Source: Alphaproteobacteria bacterium | Lineage (GTDB): Bacteria; Pseudomonadota; Alphaproteobacteria; UBA828 | NCBI GenBank assembly: GCA_022826665.1 | Contig: JAJDUK010000047.1 | Coordinates: 124,001 to 188,000, forward strand | Length of the DNA: 64,000 nt | Reading direction: 5' to 3' | Part shown: piece by piece, positions 38,573-47,587 of the stretch | How positions within the stretch are numbered: position 1 is the stretch's first letter | How the letters are laid out: every line of letters starts with the position of its first letter | Position numbers and translations under genes: made by a program | The notes under the pieces: generated by a model | The model's database searches: none | Told to the model about the DNA's origin: nothing | What the model saw: the letters and a program-made list of their open reading frames with translations, nothing else

Positions 38573-39565
38573 TCAGCCGCCGGTCACGCTCATGTGGCGG
38601 CCGACCGCCGGGCCGGTATGGCGGCGGTCGATGATGAAGTCGTGGCCCTTGGGCTTGCGCCCGATCGCCTCGTGGATCGCATCGACCAACGCCTCATCGC
38701 TCTCGCTGCGGCGGAGCGGGGTGCGCAGGTCAGCCGCGTCCTCCTGGCCCAGGCACATGTAGAGCGTGCCGGTGCAGGTGAGCCGAACCCGGTTGCAGGA
38801 TTCGCAGAAGTTGTGGGTGAGCGGCGTGATGAAGCCGATCCGCTGGCCGGTCTCGCGCACGGTGACGTAGCGCGCGGGCCCGCCGGTGCGATGGTCGCTC
38901 TCGTCCAGGGTCCAGCGCTTGCGCAGCCGCGCGCGGACAAGGGAGAGCGGCAGGTAGTGCTCGGTGCGGTCGCCGTCGATGTCGCCGAGCGGCATGGTCT
39001 CGATGAAGGTGATGTCCTGGCCGTCGGACGCGCACCACTCGATCAGGTCCTCGATCTCCTCCTCGTTGACGCCGCGCAGCGCCACAGTGTTGATCTTGAC
39101 CTTGAGCCCCGCCGCACGCGCCGCCTCGATCCCCTCCAGCACCTGGTCAAGCCGGCCCCAGCGGGTGATCTCCGCGAATTTCGCAGGATCGCGGGTGTCG
39201 AGGGAGATATTGATCCGGCGCACGCCGGCCGCGTAGAGGCCCTCCGCGTGGCGCGGCAGCTGGCTGCCGTTGGTGGTGAGCGTCAGCTCGTCGAGCGCGC
39301 CGGTCCGCAAGTGGCGGCCCAGGCTCTCGAACAGGCCCATGACGCCTTTTCGCACCAACGGCTCGCCCCCGGTGATGCGGAGCTTGCGCACCCCGAGGCC
39401 GACGAAGGCACTGCACAGGCGATCCAGCTCCTCCAGCGTCAGCAACTCGGCCTTCGGCAGGAAGCTCATGTGCTCCGACATGCAATAGAAGCAGCGGAAG
39501 TCGCACCGGTCTGTAACCGAGACCCGCAGGTAGGTGACGTGGCGCTCGAATGGGTCGATCAGCAT
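38573..39565 (-). CDS. moaA: GTP 3',8-cyclase MoaA
   Basis: Radical SAM enzyme for the first step of molybdenum cofactor synthesis. 330 residues. N-terminal 4Fe-4S cluster CDFRCFYC (C21, C25, C28), the SAM site [11 protein letters not shown], and the C-terminal second cluster in [20 protein letters not shown]. The usual GG at the C-terminus is present (SVTGG). Directly upstream of nadK on the same strand. Confidence 0.95.
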   Translation of the reverse strand: MLIDPFERHVTYLRVSVTDRCDFRCFYCMSEHMSFLPKAELLTLEELDRLCSAFVGLGVRKLRITGGEPLVRKGVMGLFESLGRHLRTGALDELTLTTNGSQLPRHAEGLYAAGVRRINISLDTRDPAKFAEITRWGRLDQVLEGIEAARAAGLKVKINTVALRGVNEEEIEDLIEWCASDGQDITFIETMPLGDIDGDRTEHYLPLSLVRARLRKRWTLDESDHRTGGPARYVTVRETGQRIGFITPLTHNFCESCNRVRLTCTGTLYMCLGQEDAADLRTPLRRSESDEALVDAIHEAIGRKPKGHDFIIDRRHTGPAVGRHMSVTGG

Positions 39566-39750
39566 GGCTTCCGCTCCGCCGGCGCGTGGCGCTTCCTCCG
39601 CCCCACGCCGCTCCGCATATTACGCGAGGGTGCCGAATTTCTCCCGGAGAATCTGGGCATCATCGGTGTGACGTCAACCGTGCCGCTCGCACGGTAATGG
39701 AGGCTGCTGGTAGGATCGGGAGCGAAGGGCCGCGAAGTGGAGCGCGCAGA

Positions 39751-40767
39751 ATGACGGAATCAGTGGTCCCGGTCATCGATATTGCGCCGTTTCTCGCCGG
39801 CGGGCGCGAGGACAGGGCGCGGGTCGCCGCTCAGGTGGACGACGCCTGCCGCGAGATCGGCTTCCTCGTCATCACGGGCCACGGCGTCGCGCCAGCGCAG
39901 GTCGACGAGATGCGGCGCGTCACCCGCGCCTTCTTCGAGCTGCCCTATTGGGAGAAGCTCAGGGTCAAAATGCCGCCCGACCGCTACCGCGGACTGATGA
40001 CCGTCGGCAGCGAGGACGTGGCCTACAGCATGGACGCGGACGAGGGCGCGCCCGACTGGCGCGAGAGCTTCGTCACCGGGCCCTACGACCACGACTACGA
40101 TGAATATCACTACGGGCCGAACGGCTGGCGCTTCTTCGCCGCCAATCTCTGGCCCGATAAGCCGGCGGAGATGCGGCTGCTCTGGGAGGCCTACTATCGG
40201 GAGATGGAGCGGCTGGCGGGCGACCTGATGCGCATCTTCGCCTGCGCGCTGGGGCTGCCCGAGGCGTTCTTCGTCGACAAGATCGACCGCCACATCACGA
40301 ACTTCATCGCCTCCTACTATCCGCCGCAGCCGACCCCGCCGCTGCCGGGGCAGCTCCGCTGCGGCGCCCATGCGGACTATGGCAGCCTTACCATCGTCTC
40401 CTCCGATTCCCCCGTGGGCGGCCTCCAGGTGCTGGGCAAGGACGGCGCCTGGGCCGACGTGCCCTGCATCCCCGGCACCTTCGTCATCAATCTCGGCGAC
40501 CTGATGGCGGAGTGGACCAACGACCGCTGGCGCTCGACCCTGCACCGGGTGGCCAATCCGCCGCGAGAGGAGGCCGACAGCAGCCGGCTCTCGCTGCTGT
40601 TCTTCCACCAGCCCAACTACGATGCCGTGATCGAATGCCTGCCGAGCTGCACCGACGACGCCAACCCGCCGCGCTACACGCCCATCACGTCCGGCGCTCA
40701 CGTCGCATACAAGATCGACAAGAGCCGCCGCCCGCAGCTCGAGGGTACCGAGGCGGCGGCAGGATAG
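39751..40767 (+). CDS. 2-oxoglutarate/Fe(II)-dependent oxygenase, isopenicillin N synthase-like
   Basis: 338 residues from ATG 39751 (MTESVVPVIDIAPFLAGG). N-terminal DIOX_N-type segment with GFLVITGHGVAPAQVDEM, then the double-stranded beta-helix with the iron ligands HxD in CGAHADYGSLTI, the second His in RSTLHRVANPP, and the 2OG-binding RLSLLFF. The family hydroxylates, desaturates or cyclises small molecules. It lies about 100 bp before a glutamine-synthetase-like ligase on the same strand, which may share its substrate. Confidence 0.9.
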   Translation: MTESVVPVIDIAPFLAGGREDRARVAAQVDDACREIGFLVITGHGVAPAQVDEMRRVTRAFFELPYWEKLRVKMPPDRYRGLMTVGSEDVAYSMDADEGAPDWRESFVTGPYDHDYDEYHYGPNGWRFFAANLWPDKPAEMRLLWEAYYREMERLAGDLMRIFACALGLPEAFFVDKIDRHITNFIASYYPPQPTPPLPGQLRCGAHADYGSLTIVSSDSPVGGLQVLGKDGAWADVPCIPGTFVINLGDLMAEWTNDRWRSTLHRVANPPREEADSSRLSLLFFHQPNYDAVIECLPSCTDDANPPRYTPITSGAHVAYKIDKSRRPQLEGTEAAAG

Positions 40768-40864
40768 CGGCGGCGCCATCGGCCCTTGACTCCCCGCGCC
40801 TGAGACCGCGAATTCGGGCCGCCCGCACGGCGGGCGAGTGAAGCGTGACGGAGAGGAGGCGGCG

Positions 40865-42214
40865 GTGGCCGACAACGGAGGGCAAGGCGCCCGCGATCAG
40901 GTAGAGGACGCACTGGCGCAGCTCGAGCGCGACGGCATTCAGCATGTCCGCTTCGAGTTGCCGGACATGCACGGCTCGGCCCGCTCCAAGCAGGTGCCGA
41001 TCGAGCGATTTGCCGCCTCCGCCTGCGAGGGCGTGAACATGTATGGCGGCATCGTCGCCCTCGACACGGCCTCCCACGTGATCCCCGGCACGCTCTACAA
41101 CGAGGAGGTCAAGTACAAGGACCAGACCCTGCGTCCGGACCTTTCGACCCTCGCGACCGTGCCGTGGCTCGACGGAATGGCGAAGGTGATCTGCGACACC
41201 GAGTGGGAGGACGGCACGCCGCTTCACGCCGCGCCCCGCGGCGTCGCCCGCCGGATGCTGGAGAGGGCGGCCGAGCTCGGCTTCGGCATCGAGAGCGCCC
41301 ACGAGTACGAGTTCTACGTGCTCGACCAGGAGACGCACCAGCCGCTGTTCGGCGGCGTCCACATCTTCAACAATTTGCGCAACGATCACCTGCCCGCGAT
41401 CCGCGCGGTGGTCGACGGTCTGCGCGCGGCTGGCATCCCGATGCTGACCGCGAACGCTGAGTATGCGCCCTCGCAGTACGAGCTGGTCTACAGGCATGCC
41501 GCGGGGATGGCGGGCCTCGACCAAGCGTTTACCTTCAAGAACGGGGTGAAAGAAATCGTCCAGCACGAAGGGCTCACCGCGACCTTCATGGGCAAGCCCT
41601 CGGCGGCCTCGGCGGGCTCAGGCTGCCACTACCACATCAGCCTGCTGGAGGCGGAGAGCGGGCGGAGCGCCTTCTACGACCCCGAGAACCCGAACGAGCT
41701 GACGCCGACGCTTCGGCACTTCGTCCAGGGCATCATCGACCACGGCGCCGCCGCCATGGCGCTCTTCAACCCGACGCCCAACTGCTACCGCCGGCTCACG
41801 CCCCATACCTTCGCGCCGTCAAACGTGAGCTGGGGCGAGGAGGACCGGAGTGCGATGGTGCGAATCAAGCAGCCGGGCTCGCCGGGGATGCACGTGGAGA
41901 TGCGGGCGTCTTCTGCGATCAGCAACCCCTACCTCTGCGCCGCCGGCACCCTGGCCTGCGGGCTGCTCGGGATGAGCGAGAAGCGCTCGCTGGTCTCGCA
42001 GTCCGACGGGCCGAGCGAGGACGACCCCAGCCTGCCGCCCTTCCCGGCCAATCTCGAAGCCGCGCTCGCCGCGCTCGAAGCCGATACGGCGATGGTCGAA
42101 CTGCTGGGCGAGGAGTTCGTCACGGTCTTCACCACGATGAAGCGCGCCGAGCTCACCCGCTTCAACGCCCACGTCACGCAGTGGGAGCGCGACGAATACA
42201 TCGAGCTCTACTGA
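40865..42214 (+). CDS. Glutamine synthetase-like ligase (gamma-glutamyl-amide synthetase type)
   Basis: ATP-dependent ligase forming a gamma-glutamyl amide. 449 residues from a GTG at 40865 placed 5 bases behind GGAGAGGAGG; the earlier GTG at 40838 would place that ribosome site inside the gene. GS landmarks: FELPDMHGSARSKQVP, the metal/ATP region ESAHEYEFYVL, FMGKPSAASAGSGCHYHISL, and NCYRRLTPHTFAPSNVSWG. It is shorter and different from housekeeping GlnA and lacks its adenylylation-site neighbourhood as far as I can see. GlnT, gamma-glutamylmethylamide or gamma-glutamylputrescine synthetase are options. Confidence 0.86.
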   Translation: MADNGGQGARDQVEDALAQLERDGIQHVRFELPDMHGSARSKQVPIERFAASACEGVNMYGGIVALDTASHVIPGTLYNEEVKYKDQTLRPDLSTLATVPWLDGMAKVICDTEWEDGTPLHAAPRGVARRMLERAAELGFGIESAHEYEFYVLDQETHQPLFGGVHIFNNLRNDHLPAIRAVVDGLRAAGIPMLTANAEYAPSQYELVYRHAAGMAGLDQAFTFKNGVKEIVQHEGLTATFMGKPSAASAGSGCHYHISLLEAESGRSAFYDPENPNELTPTLRHFVQGIIDHGAAAMALFNPTPNCYRRLTPHTFAPSNVSWGEEDRSAMVRIKQPGSPGMHVEMRASSAISNPYLCAAGTLACGLLGMSEKRSLVSQSDGPSEDDPSLPPFPANLEAALAALEADTAMVELLGEEFVTVFTTMKRAELTRFNAHVTQWERDEYIELY

Positions 42215-42286
42215 GGCGCGGGCTAAAGACGTAATCCGCGTTTGCCGATAGCGGAGACCCGAGTCTGCAATTGACGACTTTCCGTT

Positions 42287-43174
42287 GTGACCTGGTTGTT
42301 CTTCATCGACGAGAGCGGACATGACCACAGAGCCACGCCTTATGAGGTTCGTGGCGGGCTTGCGATTCATGTCGGTCGATTGTGGCCGTTTGTGCAGGAC
42401 ATGCAGCGACTGGAAATCGATTGTTTCGGTTGCGAGCTGCACACGTATGGCAAGGAGATCAAGGGCGCGACGCTGATCGATCGAAAGCGCTTCAGGCTCC
42501 CAGTACAGGGCGAGCCCTACCGCGATGACACCAGGCAGAGGCTCTGCTTATCTTTTCTTGCGAAGGGCCGCGAACGCGCCGTGCCGCGCCGGGAAGAATT
42601 CACGGCCTACGGCCAAGCCTGCCTTCGTATGGCACGAGAGACGTTCGCTCTTCTACGGAAGCATGAAGCCATCGTATTGGCGTCTGTCATCCCGCGAGGC
42701 GTAGCGAAGCCCCGGGGCTACCTGTTCGACAGATATCTCAGAAAGGACCTGGTGTTTCTACTGGAGAGATATTTCTACTTCTTGGAAGAAGCACGGGAGT
42801 ACGGCGTCTTGGTCATGGATGAGACCGACAAACAGGAAGACCGCAGGTTTGTTGCCCGCATGGAGGGTCATTTCACCAACACATCGATCGGACGACGCAG
42901 GACGGCCTGGATCGTGCCTACACCGTTCTTCGTGTCATCCGATATGAATCCAGCGATCCAGGCGGCGGACCTTTGCATCTATTCCATCAACTGGGGATTT
43001 CGATTGCCCGATCGAGGGATGAACGCAGAGTGTCGGGAGGAGATCGCCGCAATGTTTGGAAAAGAGCTGTTCGATCTCCAGTTTCACGGTCGCGGACATC
43101 GTGACGGTCGTGACTTCGATACCTATGGGATCGTCTACGTCCCCGACCCCTATGAATCCAGGGCGACCAAATGA
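42287..43174 (+). CDS. DUF3800 domain-containing protein
   Basis: 295 residues from a GTG start. The DUF3800 family has an RNase-H-like fold with acidic residues; here FIDESGHDH at the N-terminus (D8, E9), LVMDETDKQEDRRF in the middle, and the C-terminal NPAIQAADLCIYSINWGF. Members are scattered in genomes and often sit in mobile or defence regions. GC content and codon use are lower than in the neighbours, suggesting acquisition. No partner gene is evident. Function is unknown; nuclease activity is a guess from fold. Confidence 0.87.
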   Translation: MTWLFFIDESGHDHRATPYEVRGGLAIHVGRLWPFVQDMQRLEIDCFGCELHTYGKEIKGATLIDRKRFRLPVQGEPYRDDTRQRLCLSFLAKGRERAVPRREEFTAYGQACLRMARETFALLRKHEAIVLASVIPRGVAKPRGYLFDRYLRKDLVFLLERYFYFLEEAREYGVLVMDETDKQEDRRFVARMEGHFTNTSIGRRRTAWIVPTPFFVSSDMNPAIQAADLCIYSINWGFRLPDRGMNAECREEIAAMFGKELFDLQFHGRGHRDGRDFDTYGIVYVPDPYESRATK

Positions 43175-43346
43175 AAGAGGAGGCAACGCCCCCAGCTGCT
43201 GCTACCGCAAACTCTGGGTCCACGGACAGCCCTCGGGGCCGAGCCTCCACCGTGGAATATATGCCGCTGCTTCCAAGAATTCAATTTGGTCCGGCGGGGC
43301 GTGACACCGCAACGCGCTGAAGGCAGGGCTGGGACGCGCTCGGTCC

Positions 43347-44366
43347 CTAACGGAAGTGCGGAATCACGTGGTCGGCGTAGGCGGCGACGATCTGCTCCTC
43401 GCCGCCGTTGGTAAGGTAGATGTTGAACTGGGTGACGCCGGCGGCCTCCAGCGCGCGGATCTTCTCCACATGGGCCTCGGCCGGGCCGATCACGCAGAAG
43501 TCCTCGGTGATCTCCGGCGAGACATAGGCACTGTTGTCTGACTCCAGTGCGGTGTGCTGGCGGTAGTCGTAGCCCTCGTCGGCGCCGACGCCCTCGCGCT
43601 GCGCGATGTAAGCGGTGAGGCTCTCAGGCACGAGGTCGGTGCCCGCGCCGTGGTGCTTCACGATGTCGGCCACGTGGTTGCCCACCAGCGCCGGGAACCA
43701 CTTGGTCTGGGCGATCCCGGCCTCGCGGTCGCCGACCCAGACCGGTGCGCAGGCCATGACGCGGTAGTCCGCCATGTCGCGGCCTTCAGCGCGGCCGGCG
43801 GCGCGGGCCTGGTCCCCCATCCACTGACAGAGGCCGACATCGCCGAGCTGCACGATCAGCCCGTCGCCGACGCGGCCGGCCGCCGCCAGTGCACGCGGCC
43901 CGTAGGCTGCAACCCAGACAGGCATCTCGTAGCCGCCGGTCCAGTCGAACTGTACCGGCTCCGGCACGCCCTCGTAGCTGACCGCCTCGCCCCGCACCAG
44001 CGCCTTCATGGCGTGGCAGAACTCCTCCAGGCGCGCCACCGTCGCCGGCCGCTTGCCGATGGCCCGCACGGCACTGTCGCCGCGCCCCACGCCCATGTCG
44101 AAGCGGCCGTCTGATTGCACCGCCATCGCCCCGAACAGGCTCGCAGCCACCGACCATTCGCGGGTCATCGGATTGGTGACGCAGGGACCAAAGCGCAGCC
44201 GCTGTGTGTGGTCGATGGCGACCGCCATCTGTGGGTAAAGGTCGCGCCACAGCGCGTGGCTGTCGAAGAACCAGGCATAGTCGAAGCCTGCCGCCTCGGC
44301 CTGGCGGCAGATGGCGACGACGCGATCCTTCTCAAGGTCGCCGCGAAAGGTGATGGCGAATTCCAT
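43347..44366 (-). CDS. LLM-class flavin/F420-dependent oxidoreductase
   Basis: Luciferase-like (beta/alpha)8 oxidoreductase, 339 residues. Clear family features: FDYAWFFDSHALWRDLYPQ, LRFGPCVTNPMTREWSVAASLFGAM, GRFDMGVGRGDSAVRAIGK, MPVWVAAYGPRALAAAG, and a C-terminal VTQFNIYL. It resembles the branch annotated as F420-dependent rather than FMN-type. It is 16 bp downstream of a gene for an F420:NADPH oxidoreductase homologue on the same strand, which supports a deazaflavin cofactor. Substrate unknown. Confidence 0.86.
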   Translation of the reverse strand: MEFAITFRGDLEKDRVVAICRQAEAAGFDYAWFFDSHALWRDLYPQMAVAIDHTQRLRFGPCVTNPMTREWSVAASLFGAMAVQSDGRFDMGVGRGDSAVRAIGKRPATVARLEEFCHAMKALVRGEAVSYEGVPEPVQFDWTGGYEMPVWVAAYGPRALAAAGRVGDGLIVQLGDVGLCQWMGDQARAAGRAEGRDMADYRVMACAPVWVGDREAGIAQTKWFPALVGNHVADIVKHHGAGTDLVPESLTAYIAQREGVGADEGYDYRQHTALESDNSAYVSPEITEDFCVIGPAEAHVEKIRALEAAGVTQFNIYLTNGGEEQIVAAYADHVIPHFR

Positions 44367-44382
44367 GGTCGCCTCCGCTCCG

Positions 44383-45051
44383 TTACTCGGCCTCCGGCCA
44401 GATTTTCACGCCTGCATGCTTGAAGCCCGTCGCCTTCGACATATTGAGGCGGATCAGCAGCGGTGTCAGCGCCTCAATGCAGCGCGCGCTCTCGGCCGGG
44501 CCGCAGTTGTAGGCGCGGGCACCGATGGTCTCGACCAGGTCCATCACCGCGCGCTTCGCCTCCAGGTCGTCGCCGCAGACGAGAATGTCGCAATTGATCG
44601 GCTGATCAAGGGCTGCAAGCACGTGGGCGGAGACGTTGTGGAGCGCTCCCACTACCGAGACGCCTTCGCCCAGCATCGCCTGCGCCGCCTCGGTCGCCGA
44701 GCCCTCCGGCGGCATCGCGGTGCGCCGGGGATTGCCGTCGGCGAGCGGCACCGCCATGTCCACCAGGATCTTGCCCTGCAGTGCCTCGGTAAGCCCCGCG
44801 AGGGTCGCCTGGTGCGCGCTCCACGGCACAGCCAGCACGACCATGCGCTCGGCCCGCGTGACCGCGTCGGCGTTGGCGGCGCCTTCGATCGACCCCGGTG
44901 CATCAGGCACACCGGCTCTCAGATCGACGGCGATCTCCGCCGCGCGGGCGGCATCGCGCGACCCGACCACGACGTCAATGCCGGCAAGCGCGCAGCGCTG
45001 CGTTAGCCCGCGACCCTGGGGGCCGGTGCCTCCGATCACGGCGATTGCCAT
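44383..45051 (-). CDS. NADPH-dependent F420 reductase-like protein (NPDG family)
   Basis: Would exchange hydride between NADPH and coenzyme F420. 222 residues, family length. N-terminal Rossmann [25 protein letters not shown] for NADPH recognition, [11 protein letters not shown], and the C-terminal F420-region [25 protein letters not shown]. It pairs with an LLM enzyme 16 bp downstream. F420 synthesis genes (fbiABC) are not in this window. Some homologues without F420 may act on other substrates. Confidence 0.86.
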   Translation of the reverse strand: MAIAVIGGTGPQGRGLTQRCALAGIDVVVGSRDAARAAEIAVDLRAGVPDAPGSIEGAANADAVTRAERMVVLAVPWSAHQATLAGLTEALQGKILVDMAVPLADGNPRRTAMPPEGSATEAAQAMLGEGVSVVGALHNVSAHVLAALDQPINCDILVCGDDLEAKRAVMDLVETIGARAYNCGPAESARCIEALTPLLIRLNMSKATGFKHAGVKIWPEAE

Positions 45052-45083
45052 GGAATGGGTCTCCTGAGTGCGCCCGGCCGCAA

Positions 45084-45608
45084 CTACGCGTCGTAGGCGA
45101 CGAGAGAGGTGATCGGCAGGTCGAGGCGTTGACGCCCGCCGAGGAAGCTCAGCTCAATGATGAAGGCCGCCGCCACCACCTCGGCACCCACTTGGCGCAG
45201 CAGAGCATGCGACGCGGCCGCCGTGCCCCCGGTTGCAAGCAAATCATCGACCAGGACAACCCGCTGACCCGGCGCGACGGCGTCGGCCTGCACCTCGACC
45301 TGATCGGTGCCGTACTCGAGCGCGTATTCATACGCCACGGTCTCGCCCGGCAGCTTGCCCTTCTTGCGTACCATGATGAAGCCACAGCCGAGTGCGTGCG
45401 CCACCGGCGCCGCGACCAGAAAGCCGCGGGATTCGATGCCTGCGAGGAGATCGGGCTTGTGACTGCCGACCACATCGACGAGACGCTGCACCGTCTCGCC
45501 CCAGGCCCGCGCGTGGGCGAGCAGGGTCGAGATGTCGTAAAAGAGGATGCCTGGCTTGGGAAAGTCAGGAATTTCGCGGATGTGGTCGCGCAGGTCGAAG
45601 GCGGACAT
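45084..45608 (-). CDS. apt: Adenine phosphoribosyltransferase
   Basis: Salvages adenine with PRPP to AMP. 174 residues from ATG 45608 ([20 protein letters not shown]), with GGGGG before it; a TTG at 45620 would add four residues. The PRPP loop [14 protein letters not shown] and the N-terminal [15 protein letters not shown] are classic. It lies 32 bp downstream of the NPDG-like gene's start side, convergent with none, on the same strand as the cytochrome gene. Confidence 0.94.
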   Translation of the reverse strand: MSAFDLRDHIREIPDFPKPGILFYDISTLLAHARAWGETVQRLVDVVGSHKPDLLAGIESRGFLVAAPVAHALGCGFIMVRKKGKLPGETVAYEYALEYGTDQVEVQADAVAPGQRVVLVDDLLATGGTAAASHALLRQVGAEVVAAAFIIELSFLGGRQRLDLPITSLVAYDA

Positions 45609-45649
45609 GGCTGCCCCCAATCAGCGCAAGAGGCCTTTGTCCTCCGCGA

Positions 45650-46039
45650 TCACTCGGCGCCGGTGGCTTCCTTGAGATAGGCGATCAGGTTGTCGCGGTC
45701 CTTTTCCTTCCTGACCCCCTTGAACGCCATCTTGTTCTTCGGAATGTAACCCTTGGGATCGGCAATATAGGCTCTGATCGTCTCCTCGTCCCAGACGATT
45801 GCCGCGTCCTTCATCGCGTCCGAGTATTTCTTGAAGCCCTCGGCCGTGCCCGAGGTGCGACCGAAGACGCCGTGGAGGTTCGGGCCGACCTTGTGTTTCC
45901 CGCCTTCCTTGACGGTGTGGCACACCTTGCACTTCTTGAAGACCTTCTTGCCCTTCTTAACATCGGCGGCAATGGCGGAGGCGCTTGCCGCCATCATGAA
46001 GGTGGCGAGGGCAACGGCGAGGACGTGTCGTACGCGCAC
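45650..46039 (-). CDS. Cytochrome c, class I (c2/c550 type), periplasmic
   Basis: Electron carrier, 129 residues with signal. The GTG at 46039 is preceded by TAAGGAG with 6-base spacing; a longer frame to 46069 lacks this. The signal ([24 protein letters not shown]) is followed by heme motif [20 protein letters not shown] and the Met ligand in PKNKMAFKG. This matches mitochondrial-like cytochromes c. It sits just downstream (100 bp) of the Cys-rich P460 gene on the same strand, so it may receive electrons from it. Confidence 0.92.
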   Translation of the reverse strand: MRVRHVLAVALATFMMAASASAIAADVKKGKKVFKKCKVCHTVKEGGKHKVGPNLHGVFGRTSGTAEGFKKYSDAMKDAAIVWDEETIRAYIADPKGYIPKNKMAFKGVRKEKDRDNLIAYLKEATGAE

Positions 46040-46129
46040 GGGTATCTCCTTAGGTCTGGTCCCGATCATGCGGTGAACGCGCGAACATAAGCCGGGTCCG
46101 CACCCGCGATCAAGCAGGCCATGCAGCCG

Positions 46130-46161
46130 GTGGCGCGCTGTTCCGGGGAGTAGCGCGCCAC
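46130..46161 (-). terminator. Hairpin downstream of the Cys-rich cytochrome gene
   Basis: GTGGCGCGCT at 46130-46139 pairs with AGCGCGCCAC at 46152-46161, a 10-bp perfect stem with a 12-base loop, 10 bases beyond the stop codon. No T-run follows on the minus strand; termination efficiency is uncertain. Confidence 0.45.
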
Positions 46162-46171
46162 TAGCAGGTGG

Positions 46172-47455
46172 CTACTGGACCCGATACTCCTCGTCGAGGA
46201 AGAAGCGGCTGTCATAGTCCTCGACGCCAAGGTGGCACTCCGCGCAGAAGACGACGTTCTTGGCGCCCTTGCCGCCGGTCGTGCCGATGGTCCGGCCGCT
46301 CGGCATGATCAGCGTGTAGCGCCAGTCGCCGGTATCAGCGTTGAAGCCGGCTTCCATCTTCTCCATCAGGAAGAGTGGCCCGGCGCCGATCTTGCCGTTG
46401 GGTTTGACGGTGAAGCTGTCCTTGGCCAGCACGGTTCCGACGGGCGCAGGCCCCGCCTCTTCGAAGAGGCTGTAATTGTCGGCGCCGATGTCGTTGGCGT
46501 AGTTGTTGACGTAGCGCGCGCCGTGGGTATCGGAGACGTAAGGCTGGGCCGCGACATTCCGCCAGTTCAGGTAGGACGCCGCCCACTGATTGCCCGACTT
46601 GGCGTATCCCTCGGCCATGACCGCACTGATGCAGGCGTAGGCGTCTCGGGCCTCGTCCGCGGTCAGCTCGACCTCTTCGCCGGCCGCGCAGGGGTTGCAT
46701 GGATTGCAGGCGCCGCACGGTGCGCAGGGATTGCACGGACCACATGGATTGCACGGGTTACAGGGGCTGCACGGGTTCGCCGCTGCACATGGGTTGCAAG
46801 GACCGCACGGGTTGCACGGTGCGCAGGCAGCGGCGCATGGATTGCACGGCTCGCACGGGCTGCAGGGACCGCATGGGTTGCATGCTGTGGCGCAAGGGTT
46901 GCAAGGCCCACAGGGATTGCAAGCACTCGCGCAGGGATTGCATGGACCGCACGGAGCACATGGCCCGCAGGGGCTGCCGGCGGCAGCGAGGCGCGGAACC
47001 ACGCAGTCCGAACTGATCGCAGCGCCTGCTACGCACGGGTTGCAGGCGCCGCACGGCCCGCAGGCGCCCGCACAGGGATTGCAAGGGTTGCACGGTCCGC
47101 AAGGGCCGCAGGCGCCCGCACAGGGGTTACAGGGGTTGCATGCAGCTGCGCAGGGGTTGCACGGATCACATGGATTACACGGTCCGCAAGCACCACAAGC
47201 GGCGGCACAGGGGTTGCAGGGATTGCACGGCCCGCAAGGTCCGCAGGCGGCCGCGCACGGGTTGCACGGACTGCACGGTCCGCACGGATTGCAGGAGGCC
47301 AAGAGCAGCACGCCCGGATCCTGATGCTGCGGGGTCGCCGCCGGGCTTTCGCCGGTGGATGTACCGGCCGTGGCGTGGCCGCCACTGGTGGCGACCGCGA
47401 GCCCGATGACCACAGGGACCACTGTTCCGGCAAGCAAGGTGTTCGAGCGTGGCAT
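46172..47455 (-). CDS. Cytochrome P460-family protein with a 59-cysteine xPC-repeat region
   Basis: 427 residues from ATG 47455 (ribosome site AAGGGAGG, 6-base spacing); a GTG at 47488 would add 11. Signal-like N-terminus ([20 protein letters not shown]). Residues 55-256 hold 59 cysteines by my count, almost all as NPC, GPC, SPC or APC triplets, with one-residue shifts at C(A/G)xAC and a short break near residues 142-162. The C-terminal part (about 260-427) looks like a cytochrome P460 domain: [39 protein letters not shown], and heme motif CAECH at 404-408. P460 proteins in nitrifiers oxidise hydroxylamine; here the substrate is unknown. I cannot locate the cross-linking Lys with confidence. 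Confidence 0.8.
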   Translation of the reverse strand: MPRSNTLLAGTVVPVVIGLAVATSGGHATAGTSTGESPAATPQHQDPGVLLLASCNPCGPCSPCNPCAAACGPCGPCNPCNPCAAACGACGPCNPCDPCNPCAAACNPCNPCAGACGPCGPCNPCNPCAGACGPCGACNPCVAGAAISSDCVVPRLAAAGSPCGPCAPCGPCNPCASACNPCGPCNPCATACNPCGPCSPCEPCNPCAAACAPCNPCGPCNPCAAANPCSPCNPCNPCGPCNPCAPCGACNPCNPCAAGEEVELTADEARDAYACISAVMAEGYAKSGNQWAASYLNWRNVAAQPYVSDTHGARYVNNYANDIGADNYSLFEEAGPAPVGTVLAKDSFTVKPNGKIGAGPLFLMEKMEAGFNADTGDWRYTLIMPSGRTIGTTGGKGAKNVVFCAECHLGVEDYDSRFFLDEEYRVQ

Positions 47456-47587
47456 GTCGGGCCTCCCTTGATGGCGTGATGACGGCACTCTGAGCGAATT
47501 GTCGGCGAGCGCATGGTGCGGGGCAAACCCCTTCGACTCAAATTTTTGTGATTCCCGTGCCGGGTGAGCGGCAGCTAGGCTGCTGCA
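47456..47587. promoter_or_regulatory. Shared divergent promoter region of the Cys-rich cluster
   Basis: 132 bp lie between the start of the Cys-rich cytochrome gene (leftward) and the FGE-fold gene (rightward). Both must be transcribed from here. Ribosome site AAGGGAGG for the leftward gene is visible. The right half is locally AT-rich (around 47535-47555, CTCAAATTTTTGTG), but no clear -35/-10 pair can be assigned. Confidence 0.4.

Noticed and set aside
46695..47324. Plus-strand reading frame rich in His-Gly-Leu repeats, and similar overlapping ones, opposite the Cys-rich gene
   Set aside because: It is the antisense mirror of the NPC/GPC codon repeats. The minus-strand frame has a signal peptide, ribosome site and a recognisable P460 domain, so the plus frame is an artefact of low complexity.
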